Notes under the pieces: generated by a model
Told to the model about the DNA's origin: nothing
Databases searched by the model: none
Seen by the model: only the letters and a program-made list of their open reading frames with translations
Made by a program: the position numbers and the translations under genes
Part shown: piece after piece, positions 26,468-34,980 of the stretch
How positions within the stretch are numbered: the stretch's first letter is position 1
How the letters are laid out: each line of letters opens with the position of its first letter
DNA from: Azospirillum brasilense
Lineage (GTDB): Bacteria > Pseudomonadota > Alphaproteobacteria > Azospirillales > Azospirillaceae
Direction of reading: 5' to 3'
Assembly (NCBI RefSeq): GCF_007827795.1
Contig: NZ_VITI01000006.1
Location: 124,001-188,000 of the forward strand
Length of the DNA stretch: 64,000 nt

Positions 26468-28511
26468 CCTGCGGTCTCTCGTCCTGGGACTCCGTCGCGC
26501 CCGTCAAAGACGGGGCGGACAGGACCGGCAGGGAGAAGAGGAACACGGTGCCGCCGTCCGCCGCGGGCTCGAACCACAGGCGCCCCTGATGATGTTCGAT
26601 GATGGACCGGCAGATGTTCAGGCCCATGCCCATGCCCTCGGTCTTGGTGGTGAAGAAGGGAGAAAACAGTTTTTCCGCATTTTCGGGCGAAATGCCACAA
26701 CCGCGGTCCTGGATGCGCGTCAGGACCGACCCGTCGACCTCCTGCACCGTCACGCTCAGCCGGCGGCGGTCGCGACGGGTCGCCGCCATCGCTTCGATTC
26801 CGTTGCGCATCAGGTTCACCGCCACCTGCTGCAGCAGGATGCGGTCGGCCATCACCGCCGGCAGGCCGCGCCCCATCTCCAGCACCAGCTTCACACCCTG
26901 CTGGCGGGCGTCGGCCTCCATCAGCGCCACGCAATCCTCCAGCACCTGCGACAGGCAGCAGGGAGCGACGTTCGGTTCGCTCTTGCGCACAAAGTCGTGA
27001 ATCCGGCGGATGATCTGGCCGGCGCGCTTGGCCTGCCCGGACAGCTTTTCGAGCGCCGTCGCCAACTCGTCCGGCCGGATGCTGCCGGCCTGAAGGCGGT
27101 TGAGACAGCCGGTGCAATAGCTGGCGATGGCCGACAGCGGCTGGTTCAGCTCGTGCGCCAGGGTGGAGGCCATCTCGCCCATGGTGATGAGCCGCGCCGT
27201 CTGCTGGAGCCGTTCCTGCTGCTGGCGGGCCAGTTCCTCCGCCCGCTTGCGCTCGGTGATGTCGAGGACGGAGCCCATCCAGCCGGTGTGCCGCCCCTTC
27301 GCGTCGATCAGAGGGGCCTCGTAGATCAGCGCGTCGAACCGCTCGCCGTTGGCCCGGCGGAAGCGCAGTTCGAAGCCGTTGGCCGGCGCGTTGCCGGCCA
27401 GGACGGCGCGGAAGACCTCCTCGGTGTGGACAAGATCCTCGGGCAGCCAGTAGGGCATGATCGGCCCCGCCCCTACCAGTTCCTCCGCCGACCATCCGAC
27501 CATGCGGCAGAAGGCCGGATTCACATAGATGATGCGGCCGTCCAGATCGCGGGCGCGCATGCCCACCGTCAGGCTGTCCTCCATCGCCTTGCGGAAGGCG
27601 TGCTCGGCGCGCAGCGCCTCCTCCGCCCGGATTCGCCGGGCGATGTGGCGGCGCACCGCCCACAGGCTCCACAGGGCCGAAACGGTCAGCGCGAAGATGG
27701 CGGCGATCAGGATGTTGCGGCCAAGGTTGCCGGACAGCTGATGCAGCGTGGCGACCAGGGTCAGGCCGTGCCCCGGCGGATCGAAGGGCACGACGTGGCT
27801 GCGCCGCGGCTCCGGCATCGCGATGCGCGATTTCGTCCCCAGCACCGCCCCGTAGGGGTCGATGACCTCCAACTGGTAGCGCTGGGCGAACCACCAGGGC
27901 ACGTGATGGGTCAGCAGGGCGTCGATCGACAGCACACCGGCGAGCGCGCCGGCGAATTCCTGCCCGCGGAAGATGGGGATGACGACCTCGAAGGCGGTGT
28001 CCGCGGCCCCCAGCCGGTAGGGCGCCGAATAGGCCCGCCGGCCCGAGGAGCGGGCGATCAGAAAGGCGTCGGCGCGCGGGCTGGGGCCGAAGGCGTCGTC
28101 CAGGGCCGGGCCGTCGTCCACCGGCGGTTCCGACCGCACCGGTCGGCCCTGCGGGTCCAGCCGCACCACGCGCTGGATCGCCGGGTTCACCGTCACGATG
28201 TGGCGCGCCATCACCGAGTAGTTCACCGGCGCGGTGTCCTCGCGCCCCAGCGATTCGGCGAGATACTGCAGCTTCTCCTCATCGGAGGTGAGCTGGAAAT
28301 GCAGGTTCTGCTCCACCCACAGCACGTCCTTGATGAGGGTGAGAGTCTCCTCCTCCCGCTCGCTGCGGTGGAGCACCCACAGGAAGACGCCGAACAGAAG
28401 GACAACCAGCGCCATCGCGACGATCGGCATGGCCTGAACCGGGCCGCGCTGGCCGAGGCCGTAGGCGGCGCTGGCCGCACCGTTCGTCAGAGGGGGGAGA
28501 GGTGTTGGCAC
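26460..28511 (-). CDS. dctS: C4-dicarboxylate sensor histidine kinase DctS
   Basis: 683 residues from the GTG at 28511. Two membrane helices (about 28-46 and 254-275) flank a periplasmic sensor domain. A PAS/PAC domain follows (HAFRKAMEDSLTVGMRARDL to GSVLDITERKRAEE), then a kinase with H-box LAHELNQPLSAIASYCTGC and G-boxes DRGCGI and GMGMGLNICRSIIEHHQG. This HELNQPL type is typical of DctB/DctS/FixL kinases. The open frame continues far upstream antisense to dctP and that part is not real. The ATG at 28430 is an alternative but would begin inside the first helix. Divergent from dctP. Confidence 0.87.
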   Translation of the reverse strand: MPTPLPPLTNGAASAAYGLGQRGPVQAMPIVAMALVVLLFGVFLWVLHRSEREEETLTLIKDVLWVEQNLHFQLTSDEEKLQYLAESLGREDTAPVNYSVMARHIVTVNPAIQRVVRLDPQGRPVRSEPPVDDGPALDDAFGPSPRADAFLIARSSGRRAYSAPYRLGAADTAFEVVIPIFRGQEFAGALAGVLSIDALLTHHVPWWFAQRYQLEVIDPYGAVLGTKSRIAMPEPRRSHVVPFDPPGHGLTLVATLHQLSGNLGRNILIAAIFALTVSALWSLWAVRRHIARRIRAEEALRAEHAFRKAMEDSLTVGMRARDLDGRIIYVNPAFCRMVGWSAEELVGAGPIMPYWLPEDLVHTEEVFRAVLAGNAPANGFELRFRRANGERFDALIYEAPLIDAKGRHTGWMGSVLDITERKRAEELARQQQERLQQTARLITMGEMASTLAHELNQPLSAIASYCTGCLNRLQAGSIRPDELATALEKLSGQAKRAGQIIRRIHDFVRKSEPNVAPCCLSQVLEDCVALMEADARQQGVKLVLEMGRGLPAVMADRILLQQVAVNLMRNGIEAMAATRRDRRRLSVTVQEVDGSVLTRIQDRGCGISPENAEKLFSPFFTTKTEGMGMGLNICRSIIEHHQGRLWFEPAADGGTVFLFSLPVLSAPSLTGATESQDERPQDV

Positions 28512-28640
28512 GGCAACCAATATGTCACGTTCACAGCTACGGATTTCCACAATAGCGTCGGGGGAGAAATTATCGAACAATGAAAGAATATCAAAGGCCG
28601 GACCATCAGTCTGACCAACAACAAACGGAGGATGACCCCT

Positions 28641-29651
28641 ATGAAGTTCGTTTCGCTGCTGTGCGCCACCGTCGCCGCCGGCTGCCTGATGGCCGCCACC
28701 GCCGCCACCGCGCAGGAGCCGATCGTCATCAAGTTCAGCCACGTCGTCGCTCCCGAGACTCCGAAGGGCAAGGGCGCCGAGAAGTTCAAGCAGCTGGCCG
28801 AACAGCGCACCGGCGGCAAGGTGAAGGTCGAGGTCTACCCCAACAGCCAGCTCTACAAGGACAAGGAAGAGCTGGAGGCCCTGCAGCTCGGCGCCGTGCA
28901 GATGCTGGCCCCGTCGCTGGCCAAGTTCGGTCCGCTGGGCGCCAAGGAATTCGAGATCTTCGACCTGCCCTACATCTTCCCCTGCAAGGCCGCCCTGGTG
29001 AAGGTCACCACCGGCACGATCGGCAAGCAGCTCTTCCAGAAGCTGGAGAACAAGGGCATCACCGGTCTGGCCTATTGGGACAACGGCTTCAAGATCATGA
29101 GCGCCAACAAGCCGCTGCACGCCACGGCGGACTTCAAGGGCCTGAAGATGCGCATCCAGTCGTCGAAGGTGCTCGACGCGCAGATGCGCGCGCTCGGCGC
29201 CCTGCCGCAGGTGATGGCCTTCTCCGAGGTCTATCAGGCGCTGCAGACCGGCGTCGTCGACGGCACCGAGAACCCGCCGTCCAACATGTACACCCAGAAG
29301 ATGCACGAGGTGCAGAGCCACGCCACGCTGTCCGACCACGGCTATCTGGGCTACGCGGTCATCGTGAACAAGAAGTTCTGGGACGGCATGCCGGCCGACG
29401 TCCGCACCCAGCTCGACGGCGCGATGAAGGAGGCGACCGAATACGCCAACAACATCGCCCAGGAAGAGAACGACAAGGCGCTGGAGGCGATGAAGGCCGC
29501 CGGCAAGACCAAGTTCTACGAGCTGACCAAGGACGAGCGCGCGTCGTGGCGCCAGGCGATGCTGCCGGTCCACGAGGACATGGCGTCGCGCGTCGGCAAG
29601 GAGCTGCTGGCGAGCATCAAGACCGAGACCGACACCGCCAAGTGCGAATAA
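28641..29651 (+). CDS. dctP: TRAP transporter solute-binding protein DctP
   Basis: 336 residues with a signal peptide (MKFVSLLCATVAAGCLMAAT, cleavage after TAQ). The mature part has the DctP fold signature: IKFSHVVAPETPKGKGAEKF, ...YPNSQLYKDKEELEAL, and the substrate-binding arginine in LKMRIQSSKV. It delivers C4-dicarboxylates such as malate, succinate or fumarate to DctQM. The ATG at 28641 is chosen because GGAGGA lies ten nt upstream; the ATG at 28632 is too close to that site. First gene of dctPQM, divergent from dctSR. Confidence 0.93.
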   Translation: MKFVSLLCATVAAGCLMAATAATAQEPIVIKFSHVVAPETPKGKGAEKFKQLAEQRTGGKVKVEVYPNSQLYKDKEELEALQLGAVQMLAPSLAKFGPLGAKEFEIFDLPYIFPCKAALVKVTTGTIGKQLFQKLENKGITGLAYWDNGFKIMSANKPLHATADFKGLKMRIQSSKVLDAQMRALGALPQVMAFSEVYQALQTGVVDGTENPPSNMYTQKMHEVQSHATLSDHGYLGYAVIVNKKFWDGMPADVRTQLDGAMKEATEYANNIAQEENDKALEAMKAAGKTKFYELTKDERASWRQAMLPVHEDMASRVGKELLASIKTETDTAKCE

Positions 29652-29665
29652 CACGGTTCGGATAG

Positions 29666-29692
29666 CCGGGCGGCATCCCCGCCCGGTCTTTC
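29666..29692 (+). terminator. Hairpin between dctP and dctQ
   Basis: An 8-bp stem CCGGGCGG/CCGCCCGG with a five-base loop, followed by TCTTTC. Such hairpins after binding-protein genes usually stabilise the upstream mRNA or partly stop transcription, giving more DctP than DctQM. The T run is weak. Confidence 0.5.
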
Positions 29693-29773
29693 AAGAAAAC
29701 AAGACAAAAGCACGGCCTTCGGCAAGCGCCCGCACATTCGACGCGGGCGCTTCCTCCTGCGCGCGGAGCCACC

Positions 29774-30472
29774 ATGCCCATGAAAATCCTAGACCATCTG
29801 GAGGAGATTCTTATCGCCTTCCTGATGGCCGCGGCGACGACGATCATCTTCGTCGCTGTCGTCCACCGTTACGCCTCCGGCATCCCCGTCATCCAGGACT
29901 ACATCCTGCATTGGAATCTGGCCTGGGCGCAGGAACTCTGCATCTACATGTTCGTCTGGATGGCGAAATTCGGCGCCGCCTATGGCGTCCGCACCGGCAT
30001 CCATGTGGGTGTGGACGTGCTCATCAACAAGCTGTCGGTCCCGCTGCGGTCGAAGTTCATCGTGTTCGGTCTGCTGGCCGGCGCGACGTTCACCGGCGTC
30101 GTCGGCACGATGGGTTCCACCTTCGTCTGGCACATGTCGAACACCGAGCAGGTCTCGGCGGACCTCGAATGGCCGATGTGGATCATCTACCTGGCGATCC
30201 CGGTCGGCTCCTACCTGATGTGCTTCCGCTTCCTTCAGGTGATGGTCAATTTCCTGCGCACCGGCGAACTGCCGCACCACGACCACGGCCATGTCGAGGG
30301 TCTGGAGGAGGACATCACCGACCCGCAGCGCGCCGCGCAGGACGTCAACTGGTACGAGATGGACGACAACCTGCACCCGCACGACATCGCCCATCACGAG
30401 GGCCGCAAGCCCGGAAACGGCCCGGCCGCCGGCCCGACCGCCGGTAAGGGACCGAAGGAGAACGACCGATGA
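29774..30472 (+). CDS. dctQ: TRAP transporter small membrane subunit DctQ
   Basis: 232 residues, longer than usual. Four hydrophobic helices occur within the first 160 residues, with the DctQ-type ...WNLAWAQELCIYMFVWMAKFGAAYGVR region. After about residue 160 comes a polar tail rich in His and Asp (HHDHGH, HPHDIAHHE) and then Gly/Pro/Ala. The tail is not part of the typical DctQ domain. The gene overlaps dctM by four nt (ATGA), so translation is coupled. Confidence 0.9.
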   Translation: MPMKILDHLEEILIAFLMAAATTIIFVAVVHRYASGIPVIQDYILHWNLAWAQELCIYMFVWMAKFGAAYGVRTGIHVGVDVLINKLSVPLRSKFIVFGLLAGATFTGVVGTMGSTFVWHMSNTEQVSADLEWPMWIIYLAIPVGSYLMCFRFLQVMVNFLRTGELPHHDHGHVEGLEEDITDPQRAAQDVNWYEMDDNLHPHDIAHHEGRKPGNGPAAGPTAGKGPKENDR

Positions 30473-31767
30473 ACGCCGCCATCATCTTCGGCCTTCTGCT
30501 GGTTCTGATGCTGACCGGCATGCCGATCTCGATCTCGCTCGGCCTGACGGTTCTGACCTTCCTCTTCACCATGACCAATGTGCCGATCGAGGCCGTGGCG
30601 CTGAAGCTGTTCACCGGCATCGAGAAGTTCGAGATCATGGCGATCCCGTTCTTCATCCTGGCCGGCAACTTCCTGACGCACGGCGGCGTGGCACGGCGCA
30701 TGATCAACTTCGCCACGGCGATGGTCGGCCATTGGCACGGCGGCCTCGGCCTCGCCGGCGTGATGGGCTGCGCCCTGTTCGCGGCGGTGTCCGGTTCCAG
30801 CCCGGCGACGGTGGTGGCCATCGGCTCCATCGTGCTTCCGGCGATGGTCGCCCAGGGCTTCCCGAAGCAGTTCGGCGCCGGCGTCATCACCACCTCGGGC
30901 GCGCTGGGCATCCTGATCCCGCCGTCCATCGTGATGGTGATGTACTCGGTCGCCACCAGCGGCAGCCCGCACGCCGCCTCGGTCGGCCAGCTCTTCATGG
31001 CGGGCGTCATCCCCGGCCTGATGCTGGCCTTCGTGCTGGGCGGAGTCACCTGGTACCGCGCGCGCAAGTTCGGCTATCCGCGCCTGCCCAAGGCCAGCCT
31101 GGCTCAGCGGCTGAAGGCGCTCCGCGAGGCGATCTGGGGCCTCCTGCTGATCGTCATCGTCATCGGCGGCATCTATTCCGGCATCTTCACGCCGACCGAG
31201 GCCGCGGCGATGAGCGCCGTCTACGCCTTCATCATCGCGGTCTTCGTCTACAAGGACATGCCGCTGCGCGGCGTGCCGAAGGTGCTGCTGTCCTCGGCCA
31301 GCATGTCGGCGATGCTGCTCTACATCATCACGAACGCCGTGCTGTTCTCGTTCGTGCTGACGTCGGAGAACATCCCGCAGGGCATTGCCGATTGGATCGT
31401 CGCCCAGGGACTGGGCGTGATCGCCTTCCTGCTGGTGACGAACATCCTGCTGCTGATGGCCGGCAACTTCATGGAGCCGTCGTCGATCGTGCTGATCATG
31501 GCGCCGATCCTGTTCCCGGTCGCCATCAAGCTGGGCATCGACCCGGTCCATTTCGGCATCATGATGGTCGTGAACATGGAGGTCGGCATGTGCCACCCCC
31601 CGGTGGGCCTGAACCTCTACGTCGCGTCAGGCATCACGAAGATGGGCATCACCGAGCTTACCGTGGCCGTCTGGCCGTGGCTGCTGGCGATGCTGGGCTT
31701 CCTGGTGCTGATCACCTACGTGCCGATCATCTCCACCTGGCTGCCGCGCGCGCTGGGGATGATGTAG
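30469..31767 (+). CDS. dctM: TRAP transporter large membrane subunit DctM
   Basis: 432-residue inner-membrane protein with about twelve hydrophobic helices, the sodium-coupled transport channel of the TRAP system. Typical elements are GMPISISLGLTVL, FFILAGNFLTHGGVARRMI, SGSSPATVVAIGSI, LGILIPPSIVMVMY and CHPPVGLNLYVASGI. It works with DctQ and DctP for high-affinity C4-dicarboxylate uptake. A perfect hairpin terminator follows 27 nt after the stop. Confidence 0.95.
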   Translation: MNAAIIFGLLLVLMLTGMPISISLGLTVLTFLFTMTNVPIEAVALKLFTGIEKFEIMAIPFFILAGNFLTHGGVARRMINFATAMVGHWHGGLGLAGVMGCALFAAVSGSSPATVVAIGSIVLPAMVAQGFPKQFGAGVITTSGALGILIPPSIVMVMYSVATSGSPHAASVGQLFMAGVIPGLMLAFVLGGVTWYRARKFGYPRLPKASLAQRLKALREAIWGLLLIVIVIGGIYSGIFTPTEAAAMSAVYAFIIAVFVYKDMPLRGVPKVLLSSASMSAMLLYIITNAVLFSFVLTSENIPQGIADWIVAQGLGVIAFLLVTNILLLMAGNFMEPSSIVLIMAPILFPVAIKLGIDPVHFGIMMVVNMEVGMCHPPVGLNLYVASGITKMGITELTVAVWPWLLAMLGFLVLITYVPIISTWLPRALGMM

Positions 31768-31793
31768 TCCCCGTCCCCGGGCGAAGGCCCCTA

Positions 31794-31840
31794 AGAGAAA
31801 ACCCCTCGCCGGAGCACTCCGGCGAGGGGTTTTCTCTTTT
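31794..31840. terminator. Bidirectional terminator after dctM
   Basis: A very strong perfect stem of about 20 bp (AGAGAAAACCCCTCGCCGGA paired with its complement at 31818-31837), followed by T residues. It lies between convergent dctM and the PhnA-like gene. Confidence 0.92.
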
Positions 31841-31859
31841 CGGGGACGCCGGGGCGCCG

Positions 31860-32216
31860 TCACGCCTTCTTGACGAATTCCGACTTCAGGTTCATCGCGC
31901 CGATGCCGTCGATCTTGCAGGCGATGTTGTGGCCGTCGGCTCCGTCGACCAGACGGATGTTCTTCACCTTGGTGCCGCCCTTGACGACCAGGGACGAGCC
32001 CTTGACCTTCAGATCCTTGATGACCGTGACCGCGTCGCCGTCGCTCAGGACATTCCCGTTGGCGTCCCGCACCCCCTGATCCGCCGCGGCATCCGCGCCC
32101 ACGCCGCCTTCGGCCTGCGGGTTCCATTCATGCGCGCATTCGGGGCAGATCCACAGCATGCCATCCTGATAGACATGCTCGGAGTTGCATTTCGGGCACT
32201 TCAAACCGTCGTCCAT
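31860..32216 (-). CDS. yjdM: YjdM/PhnA-family zinc-ribbon protein
   Basis: 118 residues. An N-terminal zinc ribbon ([21 protein letters not shown]) is followed by the PhnA C-terminal domain with [25 protein letters not shown] and [17 protein letters not shown]. The family is historically tied to alkylphosphonate genes, but its biochemical role is unclear. The ATG at 32216 has a GAGGA site; in-frame ATGs upstream do not fit the family's usual start. It stands alone. Confidence 0.9.
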   Translation of the reverse strand: MDDGLKCPKCNSEHVYQDGMLWICPECAHEWNPQAEGGVGADAAADQGVRDANGNVLSDGDAVTVIKDLKVKGSSLVVKGGTKVKNIRLVDGADGHNIACKIDGIGAMNLKSEFVKKA

Positions 32217-32334
32217 ATCATCCTCGCCGTTCGGGAGCGGCATCCTAGTGCGGCGAAGCGAAATCCGGAAACGCAACATGCCCGCGGCGGGCATTTCCAC
32301 CCATCGCAGGCAACTTGCGTGTCATCGCGCGCCC

Positions 32335-33933
32335 CTACGCCGCCTTGATCGAGGCCAGGAACCTCTGCACCTCGTCGCGCAGGTCGACGAAGCGCGCCTG
32401 AAGGGTCTGGGCGACCTCCACCGACTCGCGGGCCGCCGCCGCCACCTCCGACGAGGCACCGGAGGCAACCGCGATGCTGCGGGTCACGGTGTCGGCCTCG
32501 CCGGCCACGGTGCGGACCTTCTCGGCGATCTCGCCGGTCGCGGTCAACTGCTCCTGGACCGCGGCGGCGATCTCCGTCGAGCGCTGGCTGAGCTGACCGA
32601 TGGTTTCGGTGATGGCGCCGATGGCCGAGACGGTGTCCTGGGTGACCGACTGGATGGCGCCGATCTGGGTGGCGATTTCCTCGGTCGCCTTGGCGGTCTG
32701 GCTGGCCAGATTCTTCACCTCGCTCGCCACCACGGCGAAGCCCTTGCCGGCCTCCCCGGCGCGGGCGGCCTCGATGGTTGCGTTCAAGGCCAGAAGGTTG
32801 GTCTGCCCGGCGATGGAGGTGATGAGGCTGGTGATCTCGCCGATCTTGGCGGCGCCGGCGGCCAGCGCCTCCACCGTCTTGCGGCTGGCGTCGGCGCGGT
32901 CGATGGCCTGGGCGGACATGGCGACCGACTGCTTCACGCTCTCGGCGATGCTGCGGATCGACTGGGTGAGCTGCTCGGCCGCCGCGCTGGCGGTCTGGAC
33001 GGTGCGGCTGGTCTCGTCGGCGGCGCCGGCCACCGAGGCGTTGCACTGGTCGGCGCGCAACGCGCTGTCCAGCATGCTGCCGGCGCTTCCCTTCATCTGC
33101 GAGGCGGCGGTGGAGGCCTCGCCGACGGTCGCCTGAACCGAGCGGTCGAAAGCGGCGGCAAGGTGGGTCAGCCGCTCGCCCCGCTGCGCCTCCTCCGCCT
33201 GCCGGGCCAGCTTCTCGGCTTCGAGCTGCCGGCGGTGTTGGGCGTTCTGGCGGAGCATGTCGATGGTGCGGGCCATCGCCCCCATCTCGTCGCGGCGGTC
33301 CAGGGCCGGCACGGCGACCGCGTAGTCGCCCTGGGCCAGACGGCCGACCATCGCGGTGATCTGCATCAACGGGCGCGTGATGGCCGAGACGACGAGGTAG
33401 AGCGCCGCCATGATGGCGAGGAAGGCGACCGCCCCGACGGCGATCTGGGTCACCGCGTCGGCGGTCACCCGCGCCTCCACCCGGTCCGTGCGCAGGCGCA
33501 GGACGAATTCGCCGATGGCCTTGCGCTGCCCGGCCTGCCCGCCGACAATGGGCTTGACCACCTCGATGAAGCCCTTCGTGGCCTTGGTGTCACCGATCTC
33601 GGCCACCACCTTGGCCTTGTCGTCGCGCACCTGGGCGCCGAGGAAATCGGGATCGGAGGACGGCGCCTTGGCGACCTCGCGTACCTGTTCGGTGTCGAAG
33701 TCGTAGAGCGGGATCGCCGCCGCGCGGGCCTGCAGCGACGCCACCATGTCGGCGCGCGCCGCCAGCGTCTCCTTGGCCTGGTTGGCCGAGCCGTGCACGC
33801 CCCAAGCGATGGCCAGCACCTGATAGACGAGCAGCACGCCGCCGATCAGCAGCATCGCCCGCAGGCGCAGCCCCAAACCACCGCCTTGATTCCCGCTGTC
33901 CGGCATCGCGTCTGCCGCCCCGCTGACCGTCAT
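32335..33933 (-). CDS. Methyl-accepting chemotaxis protein
   Basis: 532 residues. Membrane helices at about 22-42 and 162-184 enclose a small periplasmic sensor domain of about 115 residues. HAMP follows ([20 protein letters not shown]), then a signalling domain with the invariant hairpin tip ([35 protein letters not shown]). The start at 33933 is preferred: an upstream extension to 34005 would run into the preceding gene. It follows the solute-binding protein gene by 68 nt on the same strand, so the binding protein may present its ligand to this receptor. Confidence 0.9.
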   Translation of the reverse strand: MTVSGAADAMPDSGNQGGGLGLRLRAMLLIGGVLLVYQVLAIAWGVHGSANQAKETLAARADMVASLQARAAAIPLYDFDTEQVREVAKAPSSDPDFLGAQVRDDKAKVVAEIGDTKATKGFIEVVKPIVGGQAGQRKAIGEFVLRLRTDRVEARVTADAVTQIAVGAVAFLAIMAALYLVVSAITRPLMQITAMVGRLAQGDYAVAVPALDRRDEMGAMARTIDMLRQNAQHRRQLEAEKLARQAEEAQRGERLTHLAAAFDRSVQATVGEASTAASQMKGSAGSMLDSALRADQCNASVAGAADETSRTVQTASAAAEQLTQSIRSIAESVKQSVAMSAQAIDRADASRKTVEALAAGAAKIGEITSLITSIAGQTNLLALNATIEAARAGEAGKGFAVVASEVKNLASQTAKATEEIATQIGAIQSVTQDTVSAIGAITETIGQLSQRSTEIAAAVQEQLTATGEIAEKVRTVAGEADTVTRSIAVASGASSEVAAAARESVEVAQTLQARFVDLRDEVQRFLASIKAA

Positions 33934-34001
33934 GATCCGCCCTTTTTCCTTGCTGAACAACCGGTTGCCGAGGTCGGCGCCCGACGACGCCCGCCGTGGC
34001 G

Positions 34002-34757
34002 TCACTGGGTCGCCTTGAACCCGGCTTCGAGCTTCGCCAGAACCGCCGCGGCGTCCGGGGTCTTCTTCGAAACGACGATGTAGACGTCCAGACTCTGGAC
34101 CGGCGTCGCCTTCAGGTCGGGAAGCGTCTTACCTCCCAGCGCCTGCTGCATCGGCAGCGAGTATTGCAGCAGCGTCGGCGCCCGCCCGGCCTGGAGAAGC
34201 TGGAGCGCCTGATCGGCGGTGCGCGCATCGACCATCTGCACCTTGTTGGCCGGGTCCTCCATCCAGGCGCGCCAGCCGCCGTAGGAATAGCCGTTCAGCG
34301 CGATGACCGCCTTGCCCGACAGATCCTCCTTCGCCTTCACCGCCGGGGCTTCGCCGAGGCCATAGGCGTTCAGTTCGATCCGGGCGATGGGTGCGGCGCT
34401 GATCAGAGTGGTGCCGTCGAACTCCTTGACCGTGCGGATGCCCAGGAAAATATTGAATTCGCCCTCCGCGATGCCGGAGAAGAGGCGGCGGGCCGGGGCC
34501 GATTCGGCGGTGTAGGCGATGCCGGCGGCCTTGGCGGCCTTGTCGAACGATTCGATCAGGCTGCCCTTCGCGGCCCCGCCGTCGGTCTGGGTGTAGGGCG
34601 GGAACTCCACATAGCCGAGCTTGACGCCGTCCGCCCGCGCCGCGGCGATCCCCGGAACGGTCATTCCGGCGACGGCGCCGACCAAGGCACCGATCAGGCT
34701 GGCGAACACCCCGGCCCGCAGCGTCCACCGGGCGCCTGCGGCAACATTCGCGATCAT
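34002..34757 (-). CDS. Periplasmic solute-binding protein linked to a chemoreceptor
   Basis: 251 residues with a signal peptide (hydrophobic segment at about 16-38, cleavage ARA-DG). The rest resembles family 3 extracellular solute-binding proteins: [17 protein letters not shown] near the start, a lobe crossing with IFLGIRTV, and ...[28 protein letters not shown] precedes the ATG at 34757. No ABC permease or ATPase gene is adjacent; instead a chemoreceptor follows, suggesting a sensing rather than transport role. Ligand unknown. Confidence 0.82.
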   Translation of the reverse strand: MIANVAAGARWTLRAGVFASLIGALVGAVAGMTVPGIAAARADGVKLGYVEFPPYTQTDGGAAKGSLIESFDKAAKAAGIAYTAESAPARRLFSGIAEGEFNIFLGIRTVKEFDGTTLISAAPIARIELNAYGLGEAPAVKAKEDLSGKAVIALNGYSYGGWRAWMEDPANKVQMVDARTADQALQLLQAGRAPTLLQYSLPMQQALGGKTLPDLKATPVQSLDVYIVVSKKTPDAAAVLAKLEAGFKATQ

Positions 34758-34980
34758 ACGGCTTCCCCTTGCTGTGTCGTTCCGTGCCAACGGCGGCCAA
34801 AATTCCGCCTTATGCGAGCATTTTTTTGAAAACATACATCTTTCCGAGACGCGCCACCACTAGGATAGGGCTGCAATATTGAAATCTGATGGCAGTCCTT
34901 AAACAATCCCGACCGGTTGCGGAAAGCCGGATGCCGGACATAAGCTGACCGTCGTTTCTTCCCCGCCGAGGCGTCCTTCC

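Noticed and set aside
28506..28521. TTGGCACG upstream of dctP resembles a sigma-54 -24 element.
   Set aside because: No GC dinucleotide follows at the required spacing (CCAAT is there instead), and DctR is a LuxR-type regulator that does not need sigma-54.
28430..29654. The dctS reading frame stays open for about 380 more codons upstream, antisense to dctP.
   Set aside because: The extension is His/Leu/Arg-rich antisense translation of dctP, which has clear family motifs. dctS must begin near its first membrane helix.
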